DNA of 44,371 nucleotides, taken from assembly GCA_021809425.1 (NCBI GenBank), contig JAKBAA010000020.1:1-44371 (forward strand), in the 5' to 3' direction. A program made the translations under genes and the position numbers. Under the pieces are notes generated by a model. The model had not been told where the DNA came from. It saw only the letters and a list, made by a program, of their open reading frames with translations, and did no database searches. Within the stretch, counting starts at the first letter, position 1. Every line of letters begins with the position of its first letter. Below are positions 24,198 to 35,772 of the stretch, piece by piece. The stretch comes from Actinomycetes bacterium. Lineage in GTDB: Bacteria; Actinomycetota; Acidimicrobiia; Acidimicrobiales; Bog-793.

Positions 24198-25265
24198 TCA
24201 GGCGCCCAGGACGGCCCGCTGGACCGCCGCGTGCACCACGGCCGCGTCCTCCAGGGGCACGGCGGCCGCCGCCGCCAGACGCTCGACCGTCACCTGGCTC
24301 AGCTCGTCCAGCCCCCCGATCGACTCGGCCAGGCGGTCGGCCACCCCGCCCGGCAGCGGCACCAGCCGGGCCAGCAGGCGCAGCCCGCGGGTGGCGATCC
24401 GGTCGTCGAGCGACGGCACCGCCTGCTCCCCCGACAGCGCCGCCACCACCCGGTCGATCACCAGCAGGTCCTCGGTCGACAGCGCCTCGAGCCGGGTCAC
24501 CACCACCTCGACACGCCGGCCCGACAGCCGCGCCAGCTCCCCGGCGTCGAGGTAGTCGCGCAGCACCGACTGGCGCCCGTCCAGCACGTCGACCACCAGC
24601 TCGTTCAGCTCGAGGTCCAGGAACTGGCCCTCCTCGCCCAGCTCGGCCACCACCTCGCTCACCGTCCGGGCGACCCGCACCACCGTCTCCGCCCGCTGCA
24701 GCACGCTGATCACGTCGCGCACCGTCACCCGGGCTGCCAGCTCCGCCTGGGTGAGCGCCGACTCCCGGTCGTCGTAGCGGCCCTTGAACCGCTCGAGCAT
24801 CGCCAGCAGGTGGTTGGCCCGCGCCACGAGCGAGTCGCTGTCACCCAACTGGCGCCGGTCCGCCCCCCGGTAGAGGGTGATCGTCCCGGTCTCCTCCGAC
24901 ACCGCCACCACCGGCACGTCCACCGTGCGCGCCACCCGCTCGGCCGTCCGGTGGCGCGTCCCCGTCTCCACCGTCGGCTGGCTCGGGTCGGGGATCAGGT
25001 GGACGTTGACCCACGCGATCCGGCGGGCGTCGCTGCTCAGCACGATCGCCCCGTCCATCTTCGCCAGCTCCGACAGCCGCTGTGGCGTCATCTCGACGTC
25101 CACGTGGAACCCGCCGCTGCACAGCCCGAGCACGTCCGGGTCGTCGCCGAGGACCACCAGGGCCCCCATCCGCGCCCGGCGGATGCGCTCGATCCCGTCG
25201 CGCAGCGGCGAGCCGGGCACCACCCACTCGAGAAGGTCCTCGAGGTGCGAGCCCGGGAGCTTCAT
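24198..25265 (-). CDS. disA: DNA integrity scanning protein / diadenylate cyclase DisA
   Basis: 355 residues; octamer that makes c-di-AMP from two ATP and pauses at recombination intermediates. N-terminal DAC domain with the active-site motifs DGA (about residues 71-73, KMDGAIVL) and RHR (GTRHRTAERV, about 107), then a helical spine and a C-terminal RuvA-like helix-hairpin-helix domain. The ATG overlaps the radA stop (ATGA), a pairing conserved across actinobacteria and Bacillus. RadA is known to inhibit or modulate DisA. No c-di-AMP phosphodiesterase in the window. Confidence 0.94.
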   Translation of the reverse strand: MKLPGSHLEDLLEWVVPGSPLRDGIERIRRARMGALVVLGDDPDVLGLCSGGFHVDVEMTPQRLSELAKMDGAIVLSSDARRIAWVNVHLIPDPSQPTVETGTRHRTAERVARTVDVPVVAVSEETGTITLYRGADRRQLGDSDSLVARANHLLAMLERFKGRYDDRESALTQAELAARVTVRDVISVLQRAETVVRVARTVSEVVAELGEEGQFLDLELNELVVDVLDGRQSVLRDYLDAGELARLSGRRVEVVVTRLEALSTEDLLVIDRVVAALSGEQAVPSLDDRIATRGLRLLARLVPLPGGVADRLAESIGGLDELSQVTVERLAAAAAVPLEDAAVVHAAVQRAVLGA

Positions 25266-26668
25266 CCCGGTAGCGTACCGGCCCGGATCGGCACCGGTCG
25301 GTGCGTGGCGTCGCCGAACAGCGCCAGCGCCATCGCCACGTGGTCGAGGCGCGTGCAGGTCATGCCCGGCGGTGCCTCCGGCGCCGACGGCGGGACGAGG
25401 GCGCGCCGGAAGCCCCGCCGGGCCGCCTCGGCGAGCCGACGCTCGGTATGGACCACCTGGCGGATCTCCCCCCCGAGCCCGATCTCCCCGCAGGCCACCA
25501 CGTCGCCGGGCACGGCGCACCCGAACGCCGCCGAGGCGACGGCCAGCACCACGGCGAGGTCGCTCGCCGGCTCGGTCACCCGGATGCCGCCGACCGCAGA
25601 GGCGAACAGGTCCTGCCCCGCCAGCGACAGCCCGGCCCGGCGCTGCAGCACCGCCACCAGCAGCGCCAGCCGTCCCGCCGGCAGCCCCTGGGCGACCCGG
25701 CGGGGGGACGGCAGCGGGCTGTCCGCCACGAGCGCCTGCACCTCGACGAGGATCGGCCGGTGCCCCTCGAGCACGGGCACCACGATGCTCCCCGGGATGC
25801 CCGGCTGCCGGTCGCCCAGCAGGAGGGCGCTCGGGTCGGTCACCCCTTCGAGGCCCGCCGGCCCCATCGTGAACACCCCGAGCTCCCCCGCCGGGCCGAA
25901 ACGGTGCTTCACCACGCTCAGCACCCGGATGGCGTGGTGCCGGTCGCCCTCGAAGCTGCACACCGTGTCCACCAGGTGCTCGAGCGTCCGCGGGCCCGCC
26001 AGGCTTCCCTCCTTCGTCACGTGCCCGACGAGCAGCGTGGCGATCCCGCGGCCCTTCGCCAGCTCGACCAGGCGGGCCGTCGCCTCCCGCACCTGGCCCA
26101 CCGTGCCGCTCCCCCCCGCCACCGCCGGGTCGGCGATCGTCTGGATCGAGTCGACGACCAGCACGTCCGGCTGGTACTCCGCCGCCGCCGCCACGATCGC
26201 CGGGACCGACGTCGTCGCCACCACCGCCACGTGGTCGGCTTCCGTCCCGAGCCGCTCGCCCCGCCGGCGGACCTGCTCCACCGACTCCTCCGCCGACACG
26301 AGCAGGGCGCGGCGCCCACCGCCCGCCACGGCCGCCGCCAGCTGCAGCAGCAGCGTCGACTTGCCCACCCCCGGCTCGCCCCCGACGAGGGTCACCGACC
26401 CCTCGACCAGCCCGCCCCCGAGCGCCCGGTCCAGCTCGTCGAGGCCGGTCGGCACCGGCAGCCCCGCCCCGGCCGCCACGTCACCGAGCCGCACGATCGG
26501 CGGCACCTCCGCCCCGGCACCGCCGGCGGGCCCCTGGGCCACCTCGGGCGCCGCAACCGCCTCCTCGACGAGCGTGTTCCACTCCCCGCACTGCACGCAC
26601 CGCCCTGCCCAACGTGCCGCCACGGCGTCACAGGAGCGGCAGCGGTGGATCGTCCGAGCTCTCGCCAT
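25262..26668 (-). CDS. radA: DNA repair ATPase/branch-migration protein RadA
   Basis: 468 residues. N-terminal C4 zinc finger (CRSC...CVQC, residues about 10-28), RecA-like core with Walker A GEPGVGKST, and a C-terminal Lon-protease-like domain. The RadA-specific KNRFG motif reads KHRFG here (residues 254-258), a His for Asn change; the lysine important for activity is kept. It acts in recombination intermediate processing. Translationally coupled to disA. Confidence 0.93.
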   Translation of the reverse strand: MARARTIHRCRSCDAVAARWAGRCVQCGEWNTLVEEAVAAPEVAQGPAGGAGAEVPPIVRLGDVAAGAGLPVPTGLDELDRALGGGLVEGSVTLVGGEPGVGKSTLLLQLAAAVAGGGRRALLVSAEESVEQVRRRGERLGTEADHVAVVATTSVPAIVAAAAEYQPDVLVVDSIQTIADPAVAGGSGTVGQVREATARLVELAKGRGIATLLVGHVTKEGSLAGPRTLEHLVDTVCSFEGDRHHAIRVLSVVKHRFGPAGELGVFTMGPAGLEGVTDPSALLLGDRQPGIPGSIVVPVLEGHRPILVEVQALVADSPLPSPRRVAQGLPAGRLALLVAVLQRRAGLSLAGQDLFASAVGGIRVTEPASDLAVVLAVASAAFGCAVPGDVVACGEIGLGGEIRQVVHTERRLAEAARRGFRRALVPPSAPEAPPGMTCTRLDHVAMALALFGDATHRPVPIRAGTLPG

Positions 26669-26795
26669 GGGCGGCGAGCCTACGGACGCGCTGTGACGCT
26701 CACCGCCGGCGCCCCGAGCCCCGCCTGCCCGGCCCGGCTACCCGCCGGCCCGGCCACGCTCCGGCCCGGGATGGCGCGACCGCCCGCACGACGCG

Positions 26796-26829
26796 CCCCG
26801 GGGGCGCCGGTCGCCCGACGCCCCCGGGG
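26796..26829 (-). terminator. Putative clpC terminator
   Basis: Perfect 11-bp inverted repeat (26796-26806 with 26819-26829) around a 12-base loop, about 94 bases past the clpC stop and 128 bases before the radA start. No U-tract. The rest of the 254-bp space holds no ORF; a CTGCTTGC doublet near 26840-26855 is the only other repeat. Confidence 0.65.
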
Positions 26830-26922
26830 TGACGAGGACTGCTTGCCTGCTGCTTGCCTGCTGGTGCCGGCCGCCCGCCGGCCTTCGACCGTGCGGCAGC
26901 CTGCCGCCGGTCGGGGCGCGTG

Positions 26923-29412
<2,490 letters not shown>

Positions 29413-29635
29413 CTCATACTCCTTCTATGTTCGACCTCTTCAAGGCTCCAGCTTATCGGCCGGCACCTCGTTGTCGCCGTTCGCCCTCGAGCCCGCAGGC
29501 GGCTACCTGACCCTCTACCCACCGCGCGGTCCTCACAGGCCATAGCAACGGCACCGAACCGGGGCGGCTCAAGTGCGCTTCAGCTACCGGGGGCAGGTCA
29601 CGCCCATCCGGTGGCGAGCCCGTTCCCGTCCTGCG

Positions 29636-29666
29636 TTGTCGGACCGGCGGGCATCTCGCCTAACGT
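29636..29666 (+). promoter_or_regulatory. Possible promoter of the polyprenyl synthase gene
   Basis: TAACGT (29661-29666) ends nine bases before the GTG start; TTGTCG (29636-29641) lies 19 bp upstream, the same long spacing as at gltA. No Shine-Dalgarno sequence precedes the GTG, so the mRNA may be (nearly) leaderless. The remaining 29413-29635 stretch, divergent from clpC, shows no ORF. Confidence 0.35.
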
Positions 29667-29675
29667 GCTGCACTA

Positions 29676-30671
29676 GTGAACGCCCCCGACCGCTTCGCGC
29701 TTCCCGTGGCCGACGAAGATCTCGACCGGCTCGAGGTCTGCCTCCGACAGGTGGTCGTCCAGGGCGACCCCTTCCTCGACGAGGTCGCCACGCATCTCGT
29801 GGAGGCCGGCGGCAAGCGGCTCCGCCCCGCGCTCAGCCTCCTCTCCGCCTCGCTCTCGGGCGAGGCCGCCAGCGAGGACACCCTGCTCGGGGCCGTGTCC
29901 GTCGAGCTCGTCCACCTGGCCTCCCTCTACCACGACGACGTCATGGACGAGGCGGTCAAGCGCCGCAACGTGCCGAGCGTCAACGCCCGCTGGGGCAACC
30001 TCGTGGCGATCGTGGCCGGCGACTTCCTGCTCGCCCGCTCGGCCGAGATCGCCGCCTCCCTCGGCACTGAGGTCGCCGGCCTGCTGGCGGCCACCCTCGC
30101 CCGCCTGTGCCAGGGCCAGATCGCCGAGGTGCGCGCCTGCTACCAGGTAGAGCGCGACGAGCAGGCCTACCTCACCGCCGTCGCCGACAAGACCGCCGCC
30201 CTCATGTCGACCGCCTGCCGCATCGGCGCCCTCACCGCCGGCCTCGACCGCGCCGACGTCGACGCCCTCACCCGCTTCGGCGAGTGCCTCGGCATGGTCT
30301 TCCAGATCCGAGACGACGTCCTCGACATCGTCGCCGACGAGTCCGAGCTCGGAAAGCCCCCTGGTCAGGACCTCGCCGAAGGCATCTACACCCTGCCGGT
30401 CCAGCGCGCCCTCGCCGACCGCCGGGCCGGCGCCGAGCTCCGGGCGCTGCTCGGCCGGCCGCTCGACGAAGAGGCCGTCGCCCTCGCCCGCGGCCTCGTC
30501 GCCCGCTCCTCCGGCATCGCCGCCTCCGCCGCCGTCGCCCGCCGCTACGCCGAGGAGGCCGTCGAGGCCACCCAGGCCCTCAGCGACGGCCCCGTCCCGA
30601 AGGCGCTCGCCGAGCTCGGCCTCGGCCTGCTCGACGACCTCGAGCGCTCGACCCGCGCCCTCGCCAGCTGA
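29676..30671 (+). CDS. Long-chain polyprenyl diphosphate synthase
   Basis: 331 residues; all-trans prenyltransferase that extends allylic diphosphates with IPP, likely supplying the menaquinone side chain. First Asp-rich motif DDVMD at 87-91, second DDVLD at 213-217. The residues four and five positions before the first motif are Ser and Ala, small side chains that allow long products (hepta- to nonaprenyl). GKRLRP near residue 47 binds IPP. It uses the IPP made by the MEP enzymes encoded nearby. Lone plus-strand gene, convergent with lysS (27-bp gap). Confidence 0.9.
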   Translation: MNAPDRFALPVADEDLDRLEVCLRQVVVQGDPFLDEVATHLVEAGGKRLRPALSLLSASLSGEAASEDTLLGAVSVELVHLASLYHDDVMDEAVKRRNVPSVNARWGNLVAIVAGDFLLARSAEIAASLGTEVAGLLAATLARLCQGQIAEVRACYQVERDEQAYLTAVADKTAALMSTACRIGALTAGLDRADVDALTRFGECLGMVFQIRDDVLDIVADESELGKPPGQDLAEGIYTLPVQRALADRRAGAELRALLGRPLDEEAVALARGLVARSSGIAASAAVARRYAEEAVEATQALSDGPVPKALAELGLGLLDDLERSTRALAS

Positions 30672-30698
30672 CCGTCCCGGCCGGCTCCGGCTCCGCCC

Positions 30699-32210
30699 TC
30701 ACCCCCCGCCGGGCCCGTCGGCCTGGGCGGCGCCGGCGGGCAGGTCAGCGGCGGCGGGCTCGTCGGGCTCGGCTCCCGGGTCGCCTGGGTCGCCCCCGGC
30801 GAGCGGACGGAGCGCCGGGAAGAGGATCACCTCGCGGATGTTGGCCTCGTCGGCCAGCAGCATCACGAGGCGGTCCACCCCGAGCCCGAGGCCACCGGTC
30901 GGCGGCATGCCGTGCTCGAGGGCACGAAGGAACTCCTCGTCGAGCGCCATCGCCTCCTCGTCGCCGGCCGCCCGGGCGGCGGCCTGGACCTCGAGGCGGC
31001 CCCGTTGCTCGTCCGGGTCGGCCAGCTCGCTGAAGGCGTTGGCCAGCTCCCGCCCGGCGACGACCGACTCGAACCGCTCGACGTAGCCCGGCCGGCTCCG
31101 GTGGTCGCGGGCGAGCGGGGACACCTCCTTCGGGTAGTCGAGCACGTGGACCGGCCCCCACAGCTGCGGCTCGGTCGTCTTCTCGTAGATCTCGAGCAGC
31201 ACCTTGCCCGGCCCGTCGCCGTCGGCGACCGGCACGTCGAGGGCGGCGGCCCGCCGGGCCAGCTCGGCTCGGCCCATGGCGAGCGACAGCTCCACCCCGG
31301 TCTCCTCGGCCACGAGCTCCTCGAGCGTCGCCCGCCGCCACGGCGCCGCCAGCTCGAGCGCACGGCCCCCGTAGCTCAGCGTCGTCGAGCCCCGCAGCTC
31401 CTGCGCCAAGCTCGACACCAGGTGCTCGGTGAGCTCCATCATGTCGGTGTAGTCGGCATAGGCCTGGTACACCTCGAGCGTCGTGAACTCCGGGTTGTGC
31501 CTCGGCGACAGCCCCTCGTTGCGGAAGATACGGCCGATCTCGTAGACCCGCTCGAACCCCCCCACGAGCAGCCGCTTCAGGTGCAGCTCGGTGGCGATCC
31601 GCAGCGTGAAGTCGGCGTGCAGGGCGTTGAAGTGGGTCCGGAACGGCTTGGCATGGCCGCCGCTCGCCTGGGCCTGCAGCACCGGCGTCTCCACCTCGAC
31701 AAAGCCCCGCAGGTCGAGCAGCCGGCGCATGCCCGACACGGCCCGCGACCGCAGCAGGAACCGGTCGCGCACCCCCTCGTTCGCCCACAGGTCGACCTCC
31801 CGCTGGCGGAGCCGGACGTCGACGTCGTGGACGCCCCGCCACTTGTCGCCGAACCCCCGACGCGCCCGGGCGAGCAGCGTCCAGTGGGTCACCCGCACCG
31901 ACAGCTCGCCCCGGCGGGTCCGCACGACCTCCCCGGTCGCCCCCACCCAGTCCCCGAGGGCCCGGTGGGTGAGCCCCTCGAAGTCGGCGGTCGTCGCCGT
32001 GTCGGCGAACAGCTGGATCGCCCCCGTCCAGTCGCGCAGCTCGGCGAAGCACAGCTTCCCCTGGGTCCGCAGCCGCAGCACCCGCCCGGCCACCGTCACC
32101 ACCCGGCCGAGCGACGCCCCCGCCTCGAGGGCGAGCGCGGCGGGGTCCTCCGCCACCGACGAGATCGGCACGGCCCCGTCGAACCGGTACGGGATCGCCG
32201 ACTCGCTCAC
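30699..32210 (-). CDS. lysS: Lysyl-tRNA synthetase, class II
   Basis: 503 residues. N-terminal OB-fold anticodon-binding domain (about 35-145), then the class II core: motif 2 FRNEGLSPRHNPEFTTLE and motif 3 GLGLGVDRLVMLL. A non-conserved Gly/Asp/Pro-rich tail of about 35 residues follows motif 3. GTG start from a GTGA overlap with coaX, although another ORF in the same frame reads upstream. Charges tRNA-Lys in the cytoplasm. Confidence 0.94.
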   Translation of the reverse strand: MSESAIPYRFDGAVPISSVAEDPAALALEAGASLGRVVTVAGRVLRLRTQGKLCFAELRDWTGAIQLFADTATTADFEGLTHRALGDWVGATGEVVRTRRGELSVRVTHWTLLARARRGFGDKWRGVHDVDVRLRQREVDLWANEGVRDRFLLRSRAVSGMRRLLDLRGFVEVETPVLQAQASGGHAKPFRTHFNALHADFTLRIATELHLKRLLVGGFERVYEIGRIFRNEGLSPRHNPEFTTLEVYQAYADYTDMMELTEHLVSSLAQELRGSTTLSYGGRALELAAPWRRATLEELVAEETGVELSLAMGRAELARRAAALDVPVADGDGPGKVLLEIYEKTTEPQLWGPVHVLDYPKEVSPLARDHRSRPGYVERFESVVAGRELANAFSELADPDEQRGRLEVQAAARAAGDEEAMALDEEFLRALEHGMPPTGGLGLGVDRLVMLLADEANIREVILFPALRPLAGGDPGDPGAEPDEPAAADLPAGAAQADGPGGG

Positions 32211-33121
32211 GCCGCCTCCGGCCGGTTGCGCTCCCACAGCAGCCGCAGCCCGTGCAGGGTCAGCCACGGCTCCATGTGCTCGACGCGCCGGGCGTGCGGC
32301 ACCACGATCCCGGCCAGCCCGCCCGTGGCGATCGTCCTGCACGGCCCCACCTCGTCGGCGATCCGGTCGCACATCCCGTCGATCAGCGCCGCGTGGCCGT
32401 AGATGGCCCCCGACTGCATCGACTCGACCGTCGACCTCCCGACCACCCGGCGGGCCTCGCCGAGGGCGATGCGCGGCAGCGCCGACGCCCTCGTCACGAG
32501 GGCGTCCACCGACACCTCGAGGCCCGGGACGATCGCCCCGCCCAGGTACTCCCCGTCAGCCGACAGCACGTCGAACGTGGTCGCCGTCCCGAGGTCCACC
32601 ACGATCGCCGGCCCCCCGTGCAGGTCGAGCGCGCCGACGGCGTTCACCACCCGGTCGGCACCCACCTCGCGCGGGTTCTCGTAGCGCACCGGCATCCCCG
32701 TCCGGATCCCCGGGCCGACCACCACGAGCGGCAGCCGCGTCCAGCGGGTCACCGTCTCCCGCAGCGTCGCGGCGACCGACGGCACCGACGACGACACCAC
32801 GACCCCGGTCACCTCCCGCCGCGCTCCCCCGTCCGGCCCGTCCGGCTCCTCCACCCACGGCGACCCCGGTGGCTCGCCGCCGGGAACCTCCGACAGGGGC
32901 AGGGCGATCCCGGCAAGGCCCAGCAGCTGGCGGAGCAGCAGCGCCAGCTCGTCGGCCGTGCGCGAGGCGACCGTCGCCGCCCGCCAGCTCCGCACGAGCC
33001 CCGGCAGAGCGTCGGGACCCGCCGGCGCCACCTCCCCCTCCGGGCGCGCCGACCCGTCCACCGGGTCGTCGAAGATCCCGATGACCATCTGGGTGTTGCC
33101 GACGTCCACGGCGAGCAGCAC
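32207..33121 (-). CDS. coaX: Type III pantothenate kinase
   Basis: First committed step of CoA synthesis, 304 residues. ASKHA-fold markers: N-terminal AVDVGNTQ phosphate loop, GADRVVNAVGA with the catalytic Asp, and DLGTATTFD. It is about 40 residues longer than usual because of a Gly/Pro/Glu-rich insert around residues 75-100. GTG start; no Shine-Dalgarno, but TAGACC followed by eight bases precedes it, resembling the leaderless hemQ layout. It is separated from nadC by 82 bp, so probably its own transcript with lysS. Confidence 0.9.
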   Translation of the reverse strand: MLLAVDVGNTQMVIGIFDDPVDGSARPEGEVAPAGPDALPGLVRSWRAATVASRTADELALLLRQLLGLAGIALPLSEVPGGEPPGSPWVEEPDGPDGGARREVTGVVVSSSVPSVAATLRETVTRWTRLPLVVVGPGIRTGMPVRYENPREVGADRVVNAVGALDLHGGPAIVVDLGTATTFDVLSADGEYLGGAIVPGLEVSVDALVTRASALPRIALGEARRVVGRSTVESMQSGAIYGHAALIDGMCDRIADEVGPCRTIATGGLAGIVVPHARRVEHMEPWLTLHGLRLLWERNRPEAA

Positions 33122-33203
33122 GGCCCATAGGTCTACTCGACCGCCGGCCCCGCCTCGCCCCCGCAAGGCGCTCCCCCGCACCCTCGCCGGCCGCTCCAGC
33201 CGC

Positions 33204-34094
33204 TCAGCGCGGCGGCTCGAGCTCGAGGTCCAGCCCGATGTCGAGGATCGGCGCCGAGTGGGTGAGGGCGCCCACCGACAGCACGTCGGCGCCGGCCGCC
33301 GCGTAGGCGCCGATCGTCGACAGGTCGATCCCGCCGGACGCCTCCACCAGCACGGCGCCGGCACGCCCCCGCCGGTGCGACCGCACGATCGCCACCGCCT
33401 CGGCAACCTGCCCGGGCGTCATGTTGTCGCACAGCACGAGCGTCGCCCCTGCCTCCACCGCCTCGCCCACCTGGTCGAGCCGGTCGCACTCGACCTCCAC
33501 CATCCGGCCGGGCCAGCGCGCCAGCGCCGTGGCCACCGCCTCGGCGATCCCGAGGCCGCCCAGGTGGTTGTCCTTCACCAGCACCCCCTCCGACAGGCTG
33601 CCCCGGTGGTTGACCGCCCCGCCGGCCCGCACGGCCGCCTTCTCGAGGGCGCGCAGCCCGGGCGTCGTCTTCCGGGTGTCCCAGACCCGCGCCGCCGGGT
33701 TGGCGGCGGCGGCGGCTGCCACATACCGCCGGGTCAGCGTGGCCACCCCCGACAGGTGGCACAACAGGTTGAGGGCGCTGCGCTCGGCGCTCAGCAGCGA
33801 CCGGAACGGCCCTACAACCCGCGCCACGACCTCCCCGGCGGCCACCTCGTCGCCGTCCTGCCGCTCCAGGCGCACCTCGAGGGACGGGTCGACCGCCGCG
33901 CACACCTCCACCACGCAGTCGGTCCCGGCCAGCACGCCCGGTCGGCGCGGCACGAACGCCGCCGCCCCCTGCGCCCCGGCCGGCAGCAGCCCGGCCGTCA
34001 GGTCGCCGAGGGGCAGCAGGTCCTCGGCGAGCGCCCGCTCGACCACCGCCCGCACCGCCAGCATCGGCGGCCGCACGTCGTCACGGTGCTCCAC
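33204..34094 (-). CDS. nadC: Nicotinate-nucleotide pyrophosphorylase (quinolinate phosphoribosyltransferase)
   Basis: Converts quinolinate and PRPP to nicotinate mononucleotide in de novo NAD synthesis. 296 residues; ERSALNLLCHLSGVAT, DTRKTTPGLR, the KDNH motif and VEVECD are family signatures. GTG 34094 overlaps the nadB stop by 14 bp. Last gene of the folP-...-nadC operon. Quinolinate synthase (nadA), usually next to nadB, is absent from the window. Confidence 0.94.
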   Translation of the reverse strand: MEHRDDVRPPMLAVRAVVERALAEDLLPLGDLTAGLLPAGAQGAAAFVPRRPGVLAGTDCVVEVCAAVDPSLEVRLERQDGDEVAAGEVVARVVGPFRSLLSAERSALNLLCHLSGVATLTRRYVAAAAAANPAARVWDTRKTTPGLRALEKAAVRAGGAVNHRGSLSEGVLVKDNHLGGLGIAEAVATALARWPGRMVEVECDRLDQVGEAVEAGATLVLCDNMTPGQVAEAVAIVRSHRRGRAGAVLVEASGGIDLSTIGAYAAAGADVLSVGALTHSAPILDIGLDLELEPPR

Positions 34095-35772
34095 CTACCC
34101 CCTCCTCTCCCGTCCCGGCGATCGCCAACCGGCACCGCCACGCCTCGCTCGCCTCCGGATGGTCCCGCCGGAAGTGGCCCCCACGGCTCTCCTGGCGGGC
34201 CAGCGCCAGTGCCGCCACCGCCCGGCCGACCCGCACCAGGTTCGCCACCTCGGCCGCAGGCCGGCCCCCGCCGGGGCCGAGCGCCCCGAGCGCACCGGCC
34301 GCCGTCGCCAGCCGACACGACAGCGCCTCCAGCCCGGCAGCGTCGCGCTCGACCCCGGCACCCGCCGTCATCGCCGCCCGCACCGACGCCCGGATCGTCG
34401 CCAGCTGCTCCGCCAGCCCTGCCGGCGTCCGCGCCCCGCCCGCCCCCACGGCGGCGGGTGGCCCGGCACGGCCCTCGACCGGTCCCGCAGCCCGCCCGCC
34501 CGCACCGACCAGCCGCACCGGCACCGTCGAGGCATCCGTCGAGCCGAGCAGCCCGCCAAGCGCCCCCGTCCGGGACGGCCCGCCCGCCCCCCTGACGATG
34601 GCGTCTGCTGCCCGTCGACCGAACACGATCCCCTCGAGCAGCGAGTTGGACGCCAGCCGGTTGGCCCCGTGCACCCCGCTGCAGGCAACCTCCCCGACCG
34701 CGTAGCACCCCGGCAGGGCCGTCGCCCCGTCGAGGTCGGTCAGGATGCCCCCGCAGGCGAAGTGGGCCGCAGGCGCCACCGGCAGGAGGTCGCGCTCCGC
34801 GTCCAGCCCGACCTCCGCCAGGGCGGCGGCGAGCGAAGGGAACCGCCGGTTGAACCCGCTGATCGGCCGGGCGTCCAGGAAGACGTGGTCGGCCCCGTCC
34901 GCCGCCATCTGGCGGGCGACCGCACGGGCGACGATGTCGCGTGGCAGCAGCTCGTCGACGAAGCGCCGCCCGTCGGCCGCCACGAGCAGCGCCCCGTCGC
35001 CGCGCAGCGCCTCCGACAGCAGCGGCCGCGGGCTCGCCGGCACGGCCAGCGCCGTCGGGTGGAACTGGACCAGCTCGAGGTCCGCCACCGGCACGCCGGC
35101 CGACAGCGCGAGGGCCACCCCGTCCCCCGTCGCCCCCTCCGGGTTGGTCGTCAGCGAGAACAGCTGGCCCGACCCGCCCGTCGCCAGCACCACCGCCGGC
35201 GCCTCGACCACCGTCGGCCCGCCCGGCCCGGCGGCGGCCGCCACCACGCCGGTGCACCGCCCCGACCGCACCTCCAGCCGGCCGGCCAGCCATCCCGGCC
35301 GCACCTCCACCGTGCTCGCCTCCACCGCCGCCACGAGCGCCCGGACGATCTCCGCCCCGGTCGCCACCCCGCCGGCATGCACCACCCGGGCCGTCCCGTG
35401 GCCACCCTCGCGCGACCGCTCGAGCACTCCGTCGACCCCCCGGTCGAGCCGGGCCCCCACCGCCACCAGCTCGGCGACCGCCTCGGCCGCCCCCTCCACC
35501 AGCACCGTCGCCGCCGACCGGTCGCACAGGCCGGCGCCGGCCCGCAGCGTGTCCGCCAGGTGGTCCTCCGGCCGGTCCCCCGTTCCCGGCAGGGCCGCCG
35601 CCACCCCTCCCTGGGCCCAGGCGGTCGTCGACGCGACCAGCTCGTCCTTCGTCACGAGCGCCACCCGACCCCCGGCACCGGCCAGCCGCAGGGCTGCCAC
35701 GCACCCGGCCACCCCACTACCGACCACCACGGCGTCGTAGGCGCGTCGGTCCGCTCCGTTCGTGCCGCTCAC
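34081..35772 (-). CDS. nadB: L-aspartate oxidase
   Basis: FAD enzyme that oxidises aspartate to iminoaspartate for NadA. 563 residues. Dinucleotide loop VVVGSGVAGCVAALRL at the N-terminus, the STTAWAQGGVAA segment, the HFACGGI active-site region and the GANRLASNSLLEG signature. The C-terminal third (about 400-560) is Ala/Gly-rich and less conserved. GTG start overlaps the panC stop (GTGA). Confidence 0.92.
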   Translation of the reverse strand: MSGTNGADRRAYDAVVVGSGVAGCVAALRLAGAGGRVALVTKDELVASTTAWAQGGVAAALPGTGDRPEDHLADTLRAGAGLCDRSAATVLVEGAAEAVAELVAVGARLDRGVDGVLERSREGGHGTARVVHAGGVATGAEIVRALVAAVEASTVEVRPGWLAGRLEVRSGRCTGVVAAAAGPGGPTVVEAPAVVLATGGSGQLFSLTTNPEGATGDGVALALSAGVPVADLELVQFHPTALAVPASPRPLLSEALRGDGALLVAADGRRFVDELLPRDIVARAVARQMAADGADHVFLDARPISGFNRRFPSLAAALAEVGLDAERDLLPVAPAAHFACGGILTDLDGATALPGCYAVGEVACSGVHGANRLASNSLLEGIVFGRRAADAIVRGAGGPSRTGALGGLLGSTDASTVPVRLVGAGGRAAGPVEGRAGPPAAVGAGGARTPAGLAEQLATIRASVRAAMTAGAGVERDAAGLEALSCRLATAAGALGALGPGGGRPAAEVANLVRVGRAVAALALARQESRGGHFRRDHPEASEAWRCRLAIAGTGEEGVGGAP

